NCBI GenBank assembly: GCA_028818695.1
Contig: JAPPNK010000025.1
Location: 99,018-163,017 of the forward strand
DNA from: Candidatus Poribacteria bacterium
GTDB lineage: Bacteria; Poribacteria; WGA-4E; GCA-2687025
DNA: 64,000 bases
Direction: 5' to 3'
Part shown: positions 34,025 to 43,102 of the stretch, piece after piece
How positions within the stretch are numbered: position 1 is the first letter of the stretch
Layout of the letters: every line of letters begins with the position of its first letter
Notes under the pieces: generated by a model
Seen by the model: only the letters and a program-made list of their open reading frames with translations
Told to the model about the DNA's origin: nothing
Databases searched by the model: none
Made by a program: the position numbers and the translations under genes

Positions 34025-36682
34025 TCATTTGGAGAGCTGCCGCGCCGCCGCTTCGCGCGCGTGTTCGACCGCCTCTTCCAGTTTTGAAAGGTCGCGTCCG
34101 CCCGCTTGCGCCATGTCGGGCCGTCCTCCGCCGCCTCCTTTTGCGACCGCCGCCACCTCTTTAATGAGCGCCCCTGCGTGTATGCCGTCCTGCTCCACGG
34201 CCGTTTTGGACGCTCCCGCGACGAAGATCGGTTTGCCGTCCGCCTCGGCGCCGAGGACGACGACGCTTCTGCCGCCCAGACGCTTCAACGCCGCTTCCAT
34301 CAGCTGCCGCAGGGCGTCCCGATCCTCCACAGGGGCGACGCCCGACGCGACCTTCACGCCGCCGACATCCTGCGCCGCCGACACAATCTCTTCCACATTG
34401 CCGAGAGCCGATTGACGGCGCAACTCCGCCATCTCCCGCTCCAGCCGTTCCGTCTTCTCGACCGCTTTTTCGATGCGCTGGACGATTTCGGAACGCTGCC
34501 GCGCGCCGACAGCGTCCGCCGCCGCGTTCAGCAGAGCCTCCGCCGCGACTGCCTGGCGGTACGCCGTTTCGCCGGCGGAAGCCTCGACTCGCCGGACGCC
34601 CGCCGCGACGCTCTGTTCGCGCAGTATTTTAAAGAGGCCTATCTCCGCCGTCGCCCCGACGTGGCATCCGCCGCACAGCTCGAAGCTGACCTCTCCCATG
34701 CGCACCGTCCGCGCCGTTTCGTCATACTTTTCGCCGAAGAGCGCCAACGCTCCAGCCTCCCGCGCTGCGTCTAAGTTCATGAGAGCCGTCTCGACAGGAT
34801 AGTTTTTGAGCGCATGCTCATTGACAAACGCCTCCACTTCGCGCAGGCTGTCCGCGCTCACCGCCTCATAATGAGAGATGTCAAAACGAACGCGGTCGGG
34901 CGCGACAAGAGACCCCGCCTGCGACACATGATCGCCCAAAACCTTCCGCAAACCCGCGTGCAGCAGATGCGTCGCCGAATGCGCCCTTGAAACGGAGCGG
35001 CGCCAATCGACATCCGCCTGCGCCAGAACGGCGCCGTCAGGATTCTCCGGCAGCCGGTCGACGGTATGCGCGATGGAGCCGTCCCCGCCGCGCTGTGTGT
35101 CGAGAACTTTTACCGTCTCTCCGTCCACATTCAGTATGCCGCGGTCGCCGACCTGCCCGCCCGCCTCGGCGTAAAACGGCGTCTTGTCCAGCGTCAGCTG
35201 AACGACGGGACCGCCGCCCTCGGACGCGCTCTCCATGAGGCGAATGCGGCGAATGCGCGCCTCCGCTTCCAACGAATCGTACCCGACAAACAGAGATTCC
35301 TCCCCCTCCGAGACGGTCTGCCAGACAGCCGCCGCGTTCGGATCGACCGTGAATTTTTGGGACGCCCTCGCCCGCTCCCGTTGTTCAGACATGCGTTCGT
35401 TGAAGGCGTCTGTATCGACCGACATGCCGCGCTCCGCCGCCATCAGTTGCGTCAGATCCAGCGGAAATCCGTAGGTGTCGTAGAGTTTGAAGGCGTCGTC
35501 TCCGGAGAGGGTTTTGGCTCCGTCGGCTTCGCTTTTCTGCGCCGCTTCTTCAAACCGCTCAATGCCTCTGTCGAGCGTTCGTCCGAACGACTCCTCCTCC
35601 GCTCGAATCACCCGTTCAATGTGGGTTTGGCGCTCGGCGATCTCCGGAAATTCGCCTCCCATCATTTCAGCCAAGACGGGCGTCAAGCGGTGAATGAAAG
35701 GCTCCTCCATGCCGAGCGAGCGCCCGTAACGCGCCGCGCGCCGCAGCACTCGACGCAGCACGTATCCGCGCCCGTCGTTGCTTGGAAGCGCCCCGTCCGC
35801 GACGGCAAAGGTGAGCATGCGCGCGTGGTCGGCGATGACGCGCATCGGCGCGCCGTCCTCGCCAGAATCGTAGGCATGTCCAGACAGCTCGCTGACCCGC
35901 TCAATCAACGGGGCGAACAGGTCGGTTTCGTAGTTGGAAGGTTTCTTCTGCAAGATTGCGCAGAGCCGCTCAAAGCCCATGCCTGTGTCCACATGTTGGG
36001 CGGGAAGCGGATCCAATGAGCCGTCCGCCTTGCGGTTGAACTGAATAAAGACGAGATTCCATATCTCGACGACGCCGTCTCCCTCCGGATCAAACTCCTG
36101 CGGGTTGACAGGCTCAGGGTTCAGATCGATCAGTATCTCTGAACACGGACCGCAGGGACCGGTGTCGCCCATTTCCCAAAAATTGTCCTTTTTGCCTAAA
36201 CGCATGATGCGGTTTTCGCTGATGTCGGTGACGGCGGTCCATAGGTCTGCCGCTTCGTTGTCGGGGGGGACGCCGTCCTCCTCGTCGCCCGCAAAGACGG
36301 TCGCATAAAGCCGCTCCTTCGGCAGACTCCAGACCTCCGTCAGCAGCTCCCATGCCCATAGAATCGCTTCTTTTTTGAAGTAGTCGCCGAACGACCAGTT
36401 TCCAAGCATTTCAAAAAAAGTATGGTGGCTGCGCGAATAGCCGACCTCGTCCAGGTCGTTGTGTTTGCCGTGAACGCGGATGCATTTTTGGGTGTCCGCC
36501 GCCCTTGAGTATGCGCGCGAGCCTGCGCCTAAGAACACATCTTTGAACTGGTTCATGCCGGCGTTTGTGAAAAGCAGCGTTGGGTCGTTGCGCGGTATCA
36601 GCGGCGCGCTTGGGACAATCTCATGCCCGCGCTCTTTAAAATACTGCAGAAAGCTGTCGCGCGTTTCGTTGGCTGTCATCAT
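34025..36682 (-). CDS. alaS: Alanyl-tRNA synthetase
   Basis: 885 residues, the usual bacterial length. Class II catalytic core with FTNAGMNQFKDVFLG and RSHHTFFEMLGNWSFGDYFK; editing domain with the zinc ligands HSATHLLH and CGGCH; C-terminal GGGGRPDMAQAGG of the C-Ala domain. Charges tRNA-Ala. The ATG at 36682 (with another at 36679) is preferred over an upstream TTG at 36718, because family members start close to MTANETRDSFLQYF; GGGAG lies ten bases upstream. Monocistronic, ending near MITE copy A. Confidence 0.95.
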   Translation of the reverse strand: MMTANETRDSFLQYFKERGHEIVPSAPLIPRNDPTLLFTNAGMNQFKDVFLGAGSRAYSRAADTQKCIRVHGKHNDLDEVGYSRSHHTFFEMLGNWSFGDYFKKEAILWAWELLTEVWSLPKERLYATVFAGDEEDGVPPDNEAADLWTAVTDISENRIMRLGKKDNFWEMGDTGPCGPCSEILIDLNPEPVNPQEFDPEGDGVVEIWNLVFIQFNRKADGSLDPLPAQHVDTGMGFERLCAILQKKPSNYETDLFAPLIERVSELSGHAYDSGEDGAPMRVIADHARMLTFAVADGALPSNDGRGYVLRRVLRRAARYGRSLGMEEPFIHRLTPVLAEMMGGEFPEIAERQTHIERVIRAEEESFGRTLDRGIERFEEAAQKSEADGAKTLSGDDAFKLYDTYGFPLDLTQLMAAERGMSVDTDAFNERMSEQRERARASQKFTVDPNAAAVWQTVSEGEESLFVGYDSLEAEARIRRIRLMESASEGGGPVVQLTLDKTPFYAEAGGQVGDRGILNVDGETVKVLDTQRGGDGSIAHTVDRLPENPDGAVLAQADVDWRRSVSRAHSATHLLHAGLRKVLGDHVSQAGSLVAPDRVRFDISHYEAVSADSLREVEAFVNEHALKNYPVETALMNLDAAREAGALALFGEKYDETARTVRMGEVSFELCGGCHVGATAEIGLFKILREQSVAAGVRRVEASAGETAYRQAVAAEALLNAAADAVGARQRSEIVQRIEKAVEKTERLEREMAELRRQSALGNVEEIVSAAQDVGGVKVASGVAPVEDRDALRQLMEAALKRLGGRSVVVLGAEADGKPIFVAGASKTAVEQDGIHAGALIKEVAAVAKGGGGGRPDMAQAGGRDLSKLEEAVEHAREAAARQLSK

Positions 36683-36795
36683 CGCAGCGATTCTCCCAAC
36701 TGCGGTTGTATTCCCCAAGCAACCTTATGATACCTTATTTGAGCCGCTTTTCTTTAAACGATCTGTCCATCGCGTATGAACCGCCGGAAGACTGT

Positions 36796-37125
36796 TCATT
36801 CAGAGGCGGCGGCGCCGTACTCCTCATCCTCCACAATCTCGGTGATGGTCGGCTTGCGTTCGCCGTCAAATCCGATCTGCTCCATATGGTCTGTCATGCT
36901 TTCGCCGGCCTGGTGAATCGCCGTCCGCAATTGATCCAGAACTCCGTCGACGCCCTCAAAGACCGCTTCAACCTCCATGAACTGCCGGTAAAGCTCGGCG
37001 GCGTTCTTGCGGGTCATTCCGCTCAATTCGATTTCCGCCAACTGCCGGTATGAAACGATCGCCTTCTCCAGCTGTTCTCGAATCGTTTCGCTCTGACGTT
37101 CAAACTCTGCTACCGAAGACGACAT
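36796..37125 (-). CDS. Small helical hypothetical protein
   Basis: 109 residues, not recognised. Almost all helical with heptad-like spacing (EFERQSETIREQLEKAIVSY, FEGVDGVLDQLRTAIHQ), ending in an acidic tail (EIVEDEEYGAA). Soluble. The ATG at 37125 has GGAG with five-base spacing; a GTG six bases upstream is less likely. It is divergent from the sigma factor gene across a 350-bp gap. Confidence 0.5.
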   Translation of the reverse strand: MSSSVAEFERQSETIREQLEKAIVSYRQLAEIELSGMTRKNAAELYRQFMEVEAVFEGVDGVLDQLRTAIHQAGESMTDHMEQIGFDGERKPTITEIVEDEEYGAAASE

Positions 37126-37475
37126 GGCCACTCCCTACATCAAATTGCGCAACTGCTGCGCGCGCAATTATTGAGCTCTATGCGCAAATTATGACGTTCG
37201 CCGCTGCTTTTTTCTGAGGCGCGCTTGTATTAAGTATAGCGCCGTTGTCTCCGTCTGTCCTGCTAAAATTGCGTTGATGGCGCCGATTAACCCGCTTACA
37301 GCCTTTCTTTACGGCAATAAAGGGGCGCGGCGGGCTTTCTTTAGCAAAAAAACAGCGGCTCCGCCTCGATTCCGGTCGCGCGTGAAAGCTTGGCACAATC
37401 CTTGCTTTAAAGGCGGCGCTGCGATAGGAACGTTAGGAAAGGCGGAAGACGATAAAATCGACAACTCTCTCGTTT
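37126..37475. other. Regulatory intergenic region between hypothetical protein and sigma factor genes
   Basis: 350 bp without a gene. It contains an inverted repeat AATTGCGC..GCGCAATT (37143-37169, 11-base loop) near the minus-strand gene and a sigma-54-like promoter at 37391-37406 facing the sigma factor gene. Nothing else was recognised. Confidence 0.5.
37391..37406 (+). promoter_or_regulatory. Sigma-54-type (-24/-12) promoter candidate
   Basis: TGGCAC-N5-TTGCT: the invariant GG (37392-37393) and GC (37404-37405) are separated by exactly 10 bp, as needed for RpoN. The start point would lie about 58 bp before the sigma factor ATG. Confidence 0.5.
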
Positions 37476-38345
37476 ATGCCGGTTCGCGAGTATGTGACCA
37501 TCAGCCAAGACCCGAACGAACGGGAAACGCAGGACGTCTGGATCGAAATGGCTCAGGCGCACCCGCTTTTGACGCGCCAGGAGGAGATTGAGTTGACTCA
37601 GCGCATTCAAGCGGGCGACGAAAAAGCGCAGGAACGGCTCATCATGTGCAACCTGCGGCTGGTTCTCAAGCTCGCGCTGCGATACCGGCGGCACAATGTC
37701 CCCTTGGTTGACCTGCTCCAAGAGGGCATCGGAGGACTTTTGCAGGCGATACGGCGCTTTGATGAGCGGCGCGGTTTCAAGTTCAGCACCTACTCCGTTC
37801 ACTGGATACGGCAGGCAATTTCGCGCCATATCGACCGCACCGCGCGGACGATTCGGCTGCCGTCGTACATACTCGCCTTGATGGGAAATCAGAAGCGAAT
37901 CAGCGCCGAGTTGGAGCGTTCGTTTGAGCGCATGCCGACGCCGGAAGAGCTGGCGGCAAACCTCGGAGAGACTGCCGCGCGCATCAGCTCGATTGAGACG
38001 CTGCCGGAGGAGCCGATCCCGCTTGAAACGCCGGTCGGCAACCCGGACGGGAACACCACTCTGTCCGATGTTGTTGAGGACACCTCGAACGAGACGCATA
38101 AGCGTCTTGAGCAGTGGATGCGCCGCGACGAGGTGAATCGGCTGATGGAGGTTTTGACGAGCCGAGAGCGCACCGTCATCAATCTGCGCTTTGGACTCTC
38201 TACAGGCGAGGGCGAAACGCTGCGCGCCATTGCGCAAAAGCTGGATGTCACCAAAGAGCGCGTGCGCCAGATCGAAACGCAGGCGATGGAAAAGATGACC
38301 CAGCGCGCCATGAAGAATGGACGCGGCAGACGCTCCGCCGCTTAA
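37476..38345 (+). CDS. RNA polymerase sigma-70 family factor (RpoD/RpoS-like)
   Basis: 289 residues. Region 1.2 starts near ETQDVWIEMAQAHPLLTRQE; region 2 shows NLRLVLKLALRYRRHNVPL, DLLQEGIGGLLQAIRRFD and FSTYSVHWIRQAISRHI; region 3 (RLPSYILALM..); region 4 has LTSRERTVINLRFGL and a DNA-binding helix (LDVTKERVRQIETQAMEKM). Region 1.1 is absent, which fits a group 2 or group 3 alternative sigma rather than the housekeeping one. The start lacks a clear ribosome-binding site. A sigma-54-like promoter upstream suggests a cascade. Confidence 0.85.
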   Translation: MPVREYVTISQDPNERETQDVWIEMAQAHPLLTRQEEIELTQRIQAGDEKAQERLIMCNLRLVLKLALRYRRHNVPLVDLLQEGIGGLLQAIRRFDERRGFKFSTYSVHWIRQAISRHIDRTARTIRLPSYILALMGNQKRISAELERSFERMPTPEELAANLGETAARISSIETLPEEPIPLETPVGNPDGNTTLSDVVEDTSNETHKRLEQWMRRDEVNRLMEVLTSRERTVINLRFGLSTGEGETLRAIAQKLDVTKERVRQIETQAMEKMTQRAMKNGRGRRSAA

Positions 38346-38365
38346 ACCGAAAGAACGGAGCCGAC

Positions 38366-38656
38366 ATGGCGAGCATCTCGCTTGAAGATGTGGAATACGC
38401 CGCTGAACTCGCCCGACTTGATCTACAACCTGCCGAAAAAGAGGCTCTTGTGGATCAACTCGGGCGCATTCTACAATACATCGGAAAACTGAATGAGCTG
38501 GACACCGAGGGCGTGGAGCCTACGTCTCATGTACTGACGATTCAGAACGTTTTTCGAAAAGACCGCGCCGATGAGCCGATGGACAGGGACGACGCCCTGC
38601 GGTTGGCGCCAGACGCAAGCGGCGCGTTCTTTCAGGCGCCCAAGGTGATCGAATAA
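38366..38656 (+). CDS. gatC: Asp/Glu-tRNA amidotransferase subunit C
   Basis: 96 residues (MASISLEDVEYAAELARLDL at the start; DTEGVEPTSHVL and RADEPMDRDDALRLAPDASG in the conserved middle and end). GatC stabilises the GatA-GatB complex that turns Asp-tRNA(Asn) and Glu-tRNA(Gln) into Asn- and Gln-tRNA. ATG at 38366 follows CGGAG. Upstream in-frame codons back to 38114 overlap the sigma gene and are not coding. Confidence 0.92.
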   Translation: MASISLEDVEYAAELARLDLQPAEKEALVDQLGRILQYIGKLNELDTEGVEPTSHVLTIQNVFRKDRADEPMDRDDALRLAPDASGAFFQAPKVIE

Positions 38657-38681
38657 CAAGACAACGCGCGAGCCGAATAAC

Positions 38682-40154
38682 ATGTCCACATGCTTTCTGC
38701 CGGCGCATGAGATTGCGCGGCGCCTTCGGCAGGGCGAACTCACCGCCGTACAGACCGCCGAAGACCTGTTTGAACAGATACGCCGATTCGACCCGCAGAT
38801 AAAGGCATACCTGTCGCTGAACGAGGAGCAGGCGCTCCGAACCGCCCAAGAGGTGGACGCGGCGCTCCAGCGCGGAGAGGAGCTGCCCCCTCTGGCGGGG
38901 ATGCCTGTCGGCGTCAAGGATGTGATCTGCTCCAAAGGCGAGCAGGTTACCTGCGGCTCGAAGATACTAGAGAATTTCATCTCCCCCTACGATGCGACCG
39001 TTATCCGTAAGCTGCGCGAGCAGAAGGCGCTTCTCATCGGCAAGCTGAATATGGACGAGTTTGCGATGGGTTCTTCGACCGAAAATTCGGCTTATATGAA
39101 GACGCGAAACCCTTGGGATTTGGAACGCGCTCCCGGCGGGTCGAGCGGAGGCTCTGCGGCAGCGGCAGCCGCCGGCATGGCCGCCGTCGCTCTCGGCTCC
39201 GACACGGGAGGCTCCGTGCGGCAGCCGGCGGCATTTTGCGGAACGGTCGGGTTCAAGCCCACTTACGGGCGCATCTCGCGTTTTGGGCTGGTCGCGTTCG
39301 CCTCTTCGCTTGATCAGATCGGGCTTCTGACGCGGAATGTTCGGGACGCGGCGCTGGTTCTGAGCTCCGTCTGCGGCAACGATCCGCTGGATTCGACTTC
39401 CGCCGATATTCCCGTTCCTGACTTCACGGACTCGCTGCAGAGCGGTCTGGAAGGCATGCGGGTTGGCGTTCCGCGCGAGTATTTTATTGATGGGCTGGAT
39501 CCTGAAGTGGAGGCGGCTGTTCAGGCGGCGATTCAGACGCTGAAAAATCTGGGCGCGCAGACGGACGAGCTCTCGCTCCCGCACACCGAATACGGCGTCG
39601 CCACCTACTACATCATCGCGCCCGCCGAGGCGAGCTCCAACCTCGCCCGATACGACGGCATACGGTACGGCTACCGCTCCAGCAACGGCGGCGGCCTCCT
39701 TGACACCTACCGCAAAACGCGGGGCGAAGGTTTTGGCGATGAAGTGAAGCGGCGCATCATGATCGGCGCCTACGCCCTGAGCGCCGGCTACTACGACGCA
39801 TATTATCTGAAAGCGATGAAGGCGCGGACGCTCGTGAAACAGGATTTTGACCGCGCTTTTGAGAACTTTGACCTGATTGTGTCGCCGACGGCTCCGACGC
39901 CTGCGTTCAAGCTGGGCGAGATGACGGACGATCCGCTTCAGATGTATCTTTCGGACGTCTTCACGATACCGGCGAGCCTTGCAGGTTTGCCGGGCGTTTC
40001 CATTCCGTGCGGATTTAGCGGCGGCGGGCTGCCGATCGGCTTGCAGCTGCTTGGAAAACCGTTTGACGAAGAATCGGTCCTGCGGGCAGCCTACGCCTTT
40101 GAGCAGTCCGCCGGGCTTCATGATCTCCGCCCGCCGCTCATGGAAGGCTCATGA
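38682..40154 (+). CDS. gatA: Asp/Glu-tRNA amidotransferase subunit A (amidase)
   Basis: 490 residues. The amidase-signature triad is intact and falls at the same numbers as in the structurally known Staphylococcus enzyme: Lys79 (VGVKDVI), Ser154 (GGSSGGSAAA) and Ser178 (GSDTGGSVRQPAA). It releases ammonia from glutamine and passes it to GatB. Follows gatC by 25 bp. Its stop overlaps a membrane-protein gene (ATGA) that separates it from gatB. Confidence 0.95.
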   Translation: MSTCFLPAHEIARRLRQGELTAVQTAEDLFEQIRRFDPQIKAYLSLNEEQALRTAQEVDAALQRGEELPPLAGMPVGVKDVICSKGEQVTCGSKILENFISPYDATVIRKLREQKALLIGKLNMDEFAMGSSTENSAYMKTRNPWDLERAPGGSSGGSAAAAAAGMAAVALGSDTGGSVRQPAAFCGTVGFKPTYGRISRFGLVAFASSLDQIGLLTRNVRDAALVLSSVCGNDPLDSTSADIPVPDFTDSLQSGLEGMRVGVPREYFIDGLDPEVEAAVQAAIQTLKNLGAQTDELSLPHTEYGVATYYIIAPAEASSNLARYDGIRYGYRSSNGGGLLDTYRKTRGEGFGDEVKRRIMIGAYALSAGYYDAYYLKAMKARTLVKQDFDRAFENFDLIVSPTAPTPAFKLGEMTDDPLQMYLSDVFTIPASLAGLPGVSIPCGFSGGGLPIGLQLLGKPFDEESVLRAAYAFEQSAGLHDLRPPLMEGS

Positions 40155-40666
40155 TGAATCGTCCGTCAAAACCGTCGCTGGGACTGGCGGCTGCGTTCAC
40201 GCCAGCTGTTCTCGGTTCGTTCTTGCTTGCATATGCGCTTCCGCGCGGAATGGGGGCGCATTATTCCGTCGCGATTGGGATGGGGGCGGTCGTCGGAATT
40301 ACGACGTTAGGCGTTGGGCGGACGCGCGCATGGGGCGCCGCCGCGGGGGCGGCTCTCGTTGCGGCCGTCGGCGTCTGGATCGGACTGCTTCTTGATGTTC
40401 GATTGAACAGTTTGACCTACGTTGCGCGGGAGTTTGCAGAGACGTATGGTCTTGACATGGCAACCGCAGAAGCCCAAGCCGAGGGGATCTTGATCGGAAG
40501 CAGCTTTATGGATCTGGCAAAGGAGCGCTTCTTGAGATACGATACGCTGATCATGTCGTTTTTAGCCGCTCTCGGCGCCTTTTTAGCCATGCGCAGCCGT
40601 TTGACGGCTCGGCTCCTGCGCGTTCAACCTATGCAGAATAAGGATGCGTTCGACGATGAAATATGA
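40151..40666 (+). CDS. Membrane protein encoded between gatA and gatB
   Basis: 171 residues, unrecognised. Three hydrophobic segments in the first 95 residues (TPAVLGSFLLAYALPRGMG, VAIGMGAVVGITTLGVG, AAGAALVAAVGVWIGLLLDV), a soluble stretch (REFAETYGLDMATAEAQAEG), then a final helix (MSFLAALGAFLAMRSRL). Starts by ATGA overlap with gatA and ends inside the gatB start region, so it is translationally coupled to both. No link of such a protein with amidotransferase is known to me. Confidence 0.55.
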   Translation: MMNRPSKPSLGLAAAFTPAVLGSFLLAYALPRGMGAHYSVAIGMGAVVGITTLGVGRTRAWGAAAGAALVAAVGVWIGLLLDVRLNSLTYVAREFAETYGLDMATAEAQAEGILIGSSFMDLAKERFLRYDTLIMSFLAALGAFLAMRSRLTARLLRVQPMQNKDAFDDEI

Positions 40667-42089
40667 AACGGTCATCGGTCTCGAAATACATGCCGAACTG
40701 AACACGAACGCGAAGCTGTTCACCTGGACAGAAAACCGCTTCGGCGGCGAGCCGAACACGCGCATCGATCCGATCACGCTTGGAATGCCGGGCGTTCTGC
40801 CTGTACTTAACAAAAAAGCGGTCGATTATACGATACTCGCGGGCCTCGCCATGGAGTGCGCGATTCAGCCTTACAGCAAATTCGACCGCAAGCATTACTT
40901 TTACCCCGACCTGCCGAAAGGGTATCAGATTTCGCAATACGACCTGCCAATCGCCAAAAACGGCATGGTGGAGTATGAGCTGAACGGGGAGACGCGCTCC
41001 TGCCGCATACGGCGCATTCATCTTGAAGAGGATGCGGGCAAGCTGATACATGCCGAGGGAGGCGCCAACGTCAGCTGGGTCGATTACAACCGCTCATGCG
41101 TTCCGCTGATTGAGATTGTTGGGGAGCCGGATCTGCGCTCTTCGGACGAGGCGGTCGCTTACTGGCGCGCTGTCAAGGAGATACTGGAATACGCAGAAGT
41201 CAGCGACTGCAACATGGAGGAGGGCAGTTTTCGCTGCGACGCGAACATCTCTCTGCGCCCCGTCGGCTCCAAAACGCTCGGCTCGCGCGCCGAGTTGAAG
41301 AACATGAACTCCTTCAAGTTTGTGCAGACCGCGCTGGAGTATGAGATACGGCGCCAGACGCGCATTTTGGACGGCGGCGGAACCGTCGACCAAGAAACGC
41401 GCCTCTTCGATCCCGCCAAAGGAACGACGCGCGCGATGCGTTCTAAAGAGGAAGCGAGCGACTACCGCTACTTTCCAGAGCCGGACCTTGTGCCGCTCGT
41501 CATTGACGATTCCTGGGTGGAGGATGCGCGGGGGCTTTTGCCTGAATTGCCGCGCGCGAGGCGGAAGCGTTTAGAAGACGAATACGGCGTGAACGCGCAG
41601 ACGGCGAAGGCGTTGACGGCTGAAAAGGCGTTTGCCGATTACTATGAAAAGACGGCGAAAACATGCGGCGATCCGACCGGCGCCGCCAACTGGGTTCAGG
41701 GCGATCTGATCGGGATGCTGCGGGCGGAGAACCGATCGATTCACGATTCGCCCGTCAAGCCTGAGCAGCTTGGGGCGCTCATTAAGATGATCAACGACGG
41801 CTCTATCAGCGGGCGCATGGCGAAAGAGGCTCTAGACGAGATGATGAAAACGGGCAAGCCCGCGCAGCAGGTCGTCCAAGAGCGCGGTTTTATTCAGGTC
41901 TCCGACGAATCGGCCATTGACGAGTGGGCGCGTCAGGTTATAGAGGAGAACCCGGACGCCGCCGAAAAAATACGCGCCGGGAACGACCGCGCCATCGGCT
42001 TTCTGGTCGGGCAGATGATGAAGCTGTCGCGCGGCAAAGCGAACCCGAAGCTGGCGAACGCGGCGCTGCGAAAGGCGCTGGAAGACTAG
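40656..42089 (+). CDS. gatB: Asp/Glu-tRNA amidotransferase subunit B
   Basis: 477 residues. MKYETVIGLEIHAELNTNAK start, then the kinase-like core (GMPGVLPVLNKKAVDYTILA, KHYFYPDLPKGYQISQYD, IHLEEDAGKLIH) with the metal- and ATP-binding residues, and the C-terminal YqeY-like helical domain (SISGRMAKEALDEMMKTGK). Phosphorylates tRNA-bound Asp/Glu and amidates it. The ATG at 40656 is used because family members start MxxxYExVIGLEIH; an ATG at 40644 adds four residues. AAGGATG lies upstream. Confidence 0.95.
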   Translation: MKYETVIGLEIHAELNTNAKLFTWTENRFGGEPNTRIDPITLGMPGVLPVLNKKAVDYTILAGLAMECAIQPYSKFDRKHYFYPDLPKGYQISQYDLPIAKNGMVEYELNGETRSCRIRRIHLEEDAGKLIHAEGGANVSWVDYNRSCVPLIEIVGEPDLRSSDEAVAYWRAVKEILEYAEVSDCNMEEGSFRCDANISLRPVGSKTLGSRAELKNMNSFKFVQTALEYEIRRQTRILDGGGTVDQETRLFDPAKGTTRAMRSKEEASDYRYFPEPDLVPLVIDDSWVEDARGLLPELPRARRKRLEDEYGVNAQTAKALTAEKAFADYYEKTAKTCGDPTGAANWVQGDLIGMLRAENRSIHDSPVKPEQLGALIKMINDGSISGRMAKEALDEMMKTGKPAQQVVQERGFIQVSDESAIDEWARQVIEENPDAAEKIRAGNDRAIGFLVGQMMKLSRGKANPKLANAALRKALED

Positions 42090-42130
42090 ATCCCGCGCGC
42101 TGCTTTGCGAGTGGAAACCCCGCTGTCCGC

Positions 42131-43039
42131 CTAGAATTGTAACGCTTTCAAATTCTCATCCAAGAGCTCAAGAAGCGGACGATCTCCTCCCCATGGGACA
42201 GCTTCTTCAAGCGGGGAAGAACTGTATTGCTCGCAAAACGCGAGAATAGCGTAGGCTGCAAACGCGGCGTAAAAGTGGAGCCTCCAACTTGGAAACTCGC
42301 TTAATTTCAGCAATTCATCCAGGATCGGCGTACCGTGATAATGAATCATCGCATCTCCATACGGCACAGCCGGATCGCCATGCTGTATATTCGGCATATG
42401 TATTTGGCGCAGGCGATTGGATGGAGAAACGACAAGATAATTGCGCGCATTGGGATCCGCGTTGATGACATGCGGAACCGGCGTCTCCTCATCCAGTTTA
42501 TTGCGCAGAGATTCAAAGCGCTCCCGCAGCTGTTCGAACCGCATCGCCGCCATACGAAGCGCTTTGTCGCGCTGTCGATTCAGATACTGATCCAAATAAT
42601 CGGTCCATGAAGCGAATTCGGGAGACCTCGTGAGCGTTGGGCGCCCAAAGCCTTCGGCTGGAACGGTCAGCAAATATTGAAACGTCCGATGCAGATCGCT
42701 CGCCCACATCTTCGCTTGTTCCTGTGAGAATGCGCCCTTGCGGATGACCGAATCCAATGAAGAGCCGTCGATATACGGCCGAATCACCAAGGATCCTTCA
42801 GATTCCTTCAACCGTTGAACATGCGAAATCGGACAGAAGAGGTCGTTGGGGGCGAGCTTATCAATAACCGCTTTCTCAATAAAGGGGCGCATTGTCGGAT
42901 CTAGAATCTCTTTCACAACATGCCGCCCTGACGCAGTTTCAGCCAAATAAACGCGGCGGTGCGTTTGGCTGATGAGCTCTAACGCTTCGATGGAACCCGC
43001 GATCTGCTGAATGATGGTCAGCGCTTCGCTGGAAAGCAT
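42131..43039 (-). CDS. Aminoglycoside-phosphotransferase-like kinase fold protein, degenerate motif
   Basis: 302 residues. N-lobe strands with a candidate ATP lysine (RHVVKEILD), a hinge and C-lobe as in the APH/choline-kinase group. Where APH enzymes have HxDxxxxN it reads VINADPNARNYLV, keeping Asp and Asn but replacing His with Asn; the metal Asp follows as GDPAVPYGDAMIH. It may be a kinase for a small molecule with relaxed motif or an inactive binder. ATG at 43039 is preferred to TTG 43045. Lies convergent to gatB. Confidence 0.55.
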   Translation of the reverse strand: MLSSEALTIIQQIAGSIEALELISQTHRRVYLAETASGRHVVKEILDPTMRPFIEKAVIDKLAPNDLFCPISHVQRLKESEGSLVIRPYIDGSSLDSVIRKGAFSQEQAKMWASDLHRTFQYLLTVPAEGFGRPTLTRSPEFASWTDYLDQYLNRQRDKALRMAAMRFEQLRERFESLRNKLDEETPVPHVINADPNARNYLVVSPSNRLRQIHMPNIQHGDPAVPYGDAMIHYHGTPILDELLKLSEFPSWRLHFYAAFAAYAILAFCEQYSSSPLEEAVPWGGDRPLLELLDENLKALQF

Positions 43040-43102
43040 TGGCAATCTTTCTGATAGAACCGTCTCTAGAGCGCTGGGAGCCGCGCCGATTTAATTGGTC
43101 GC

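Noticed and set aside
38967-40121. 384-residue minus-strand frame over gatA
   Set aside because: gatA has its full catalytic triad; the antisense frame has no recognisable domain.
40151-40666. Membrane gene as part of gatA by frameshift
   Set aside because: gatA reaches its normal end and the membrane protein has its own ATG overlapping the stop.
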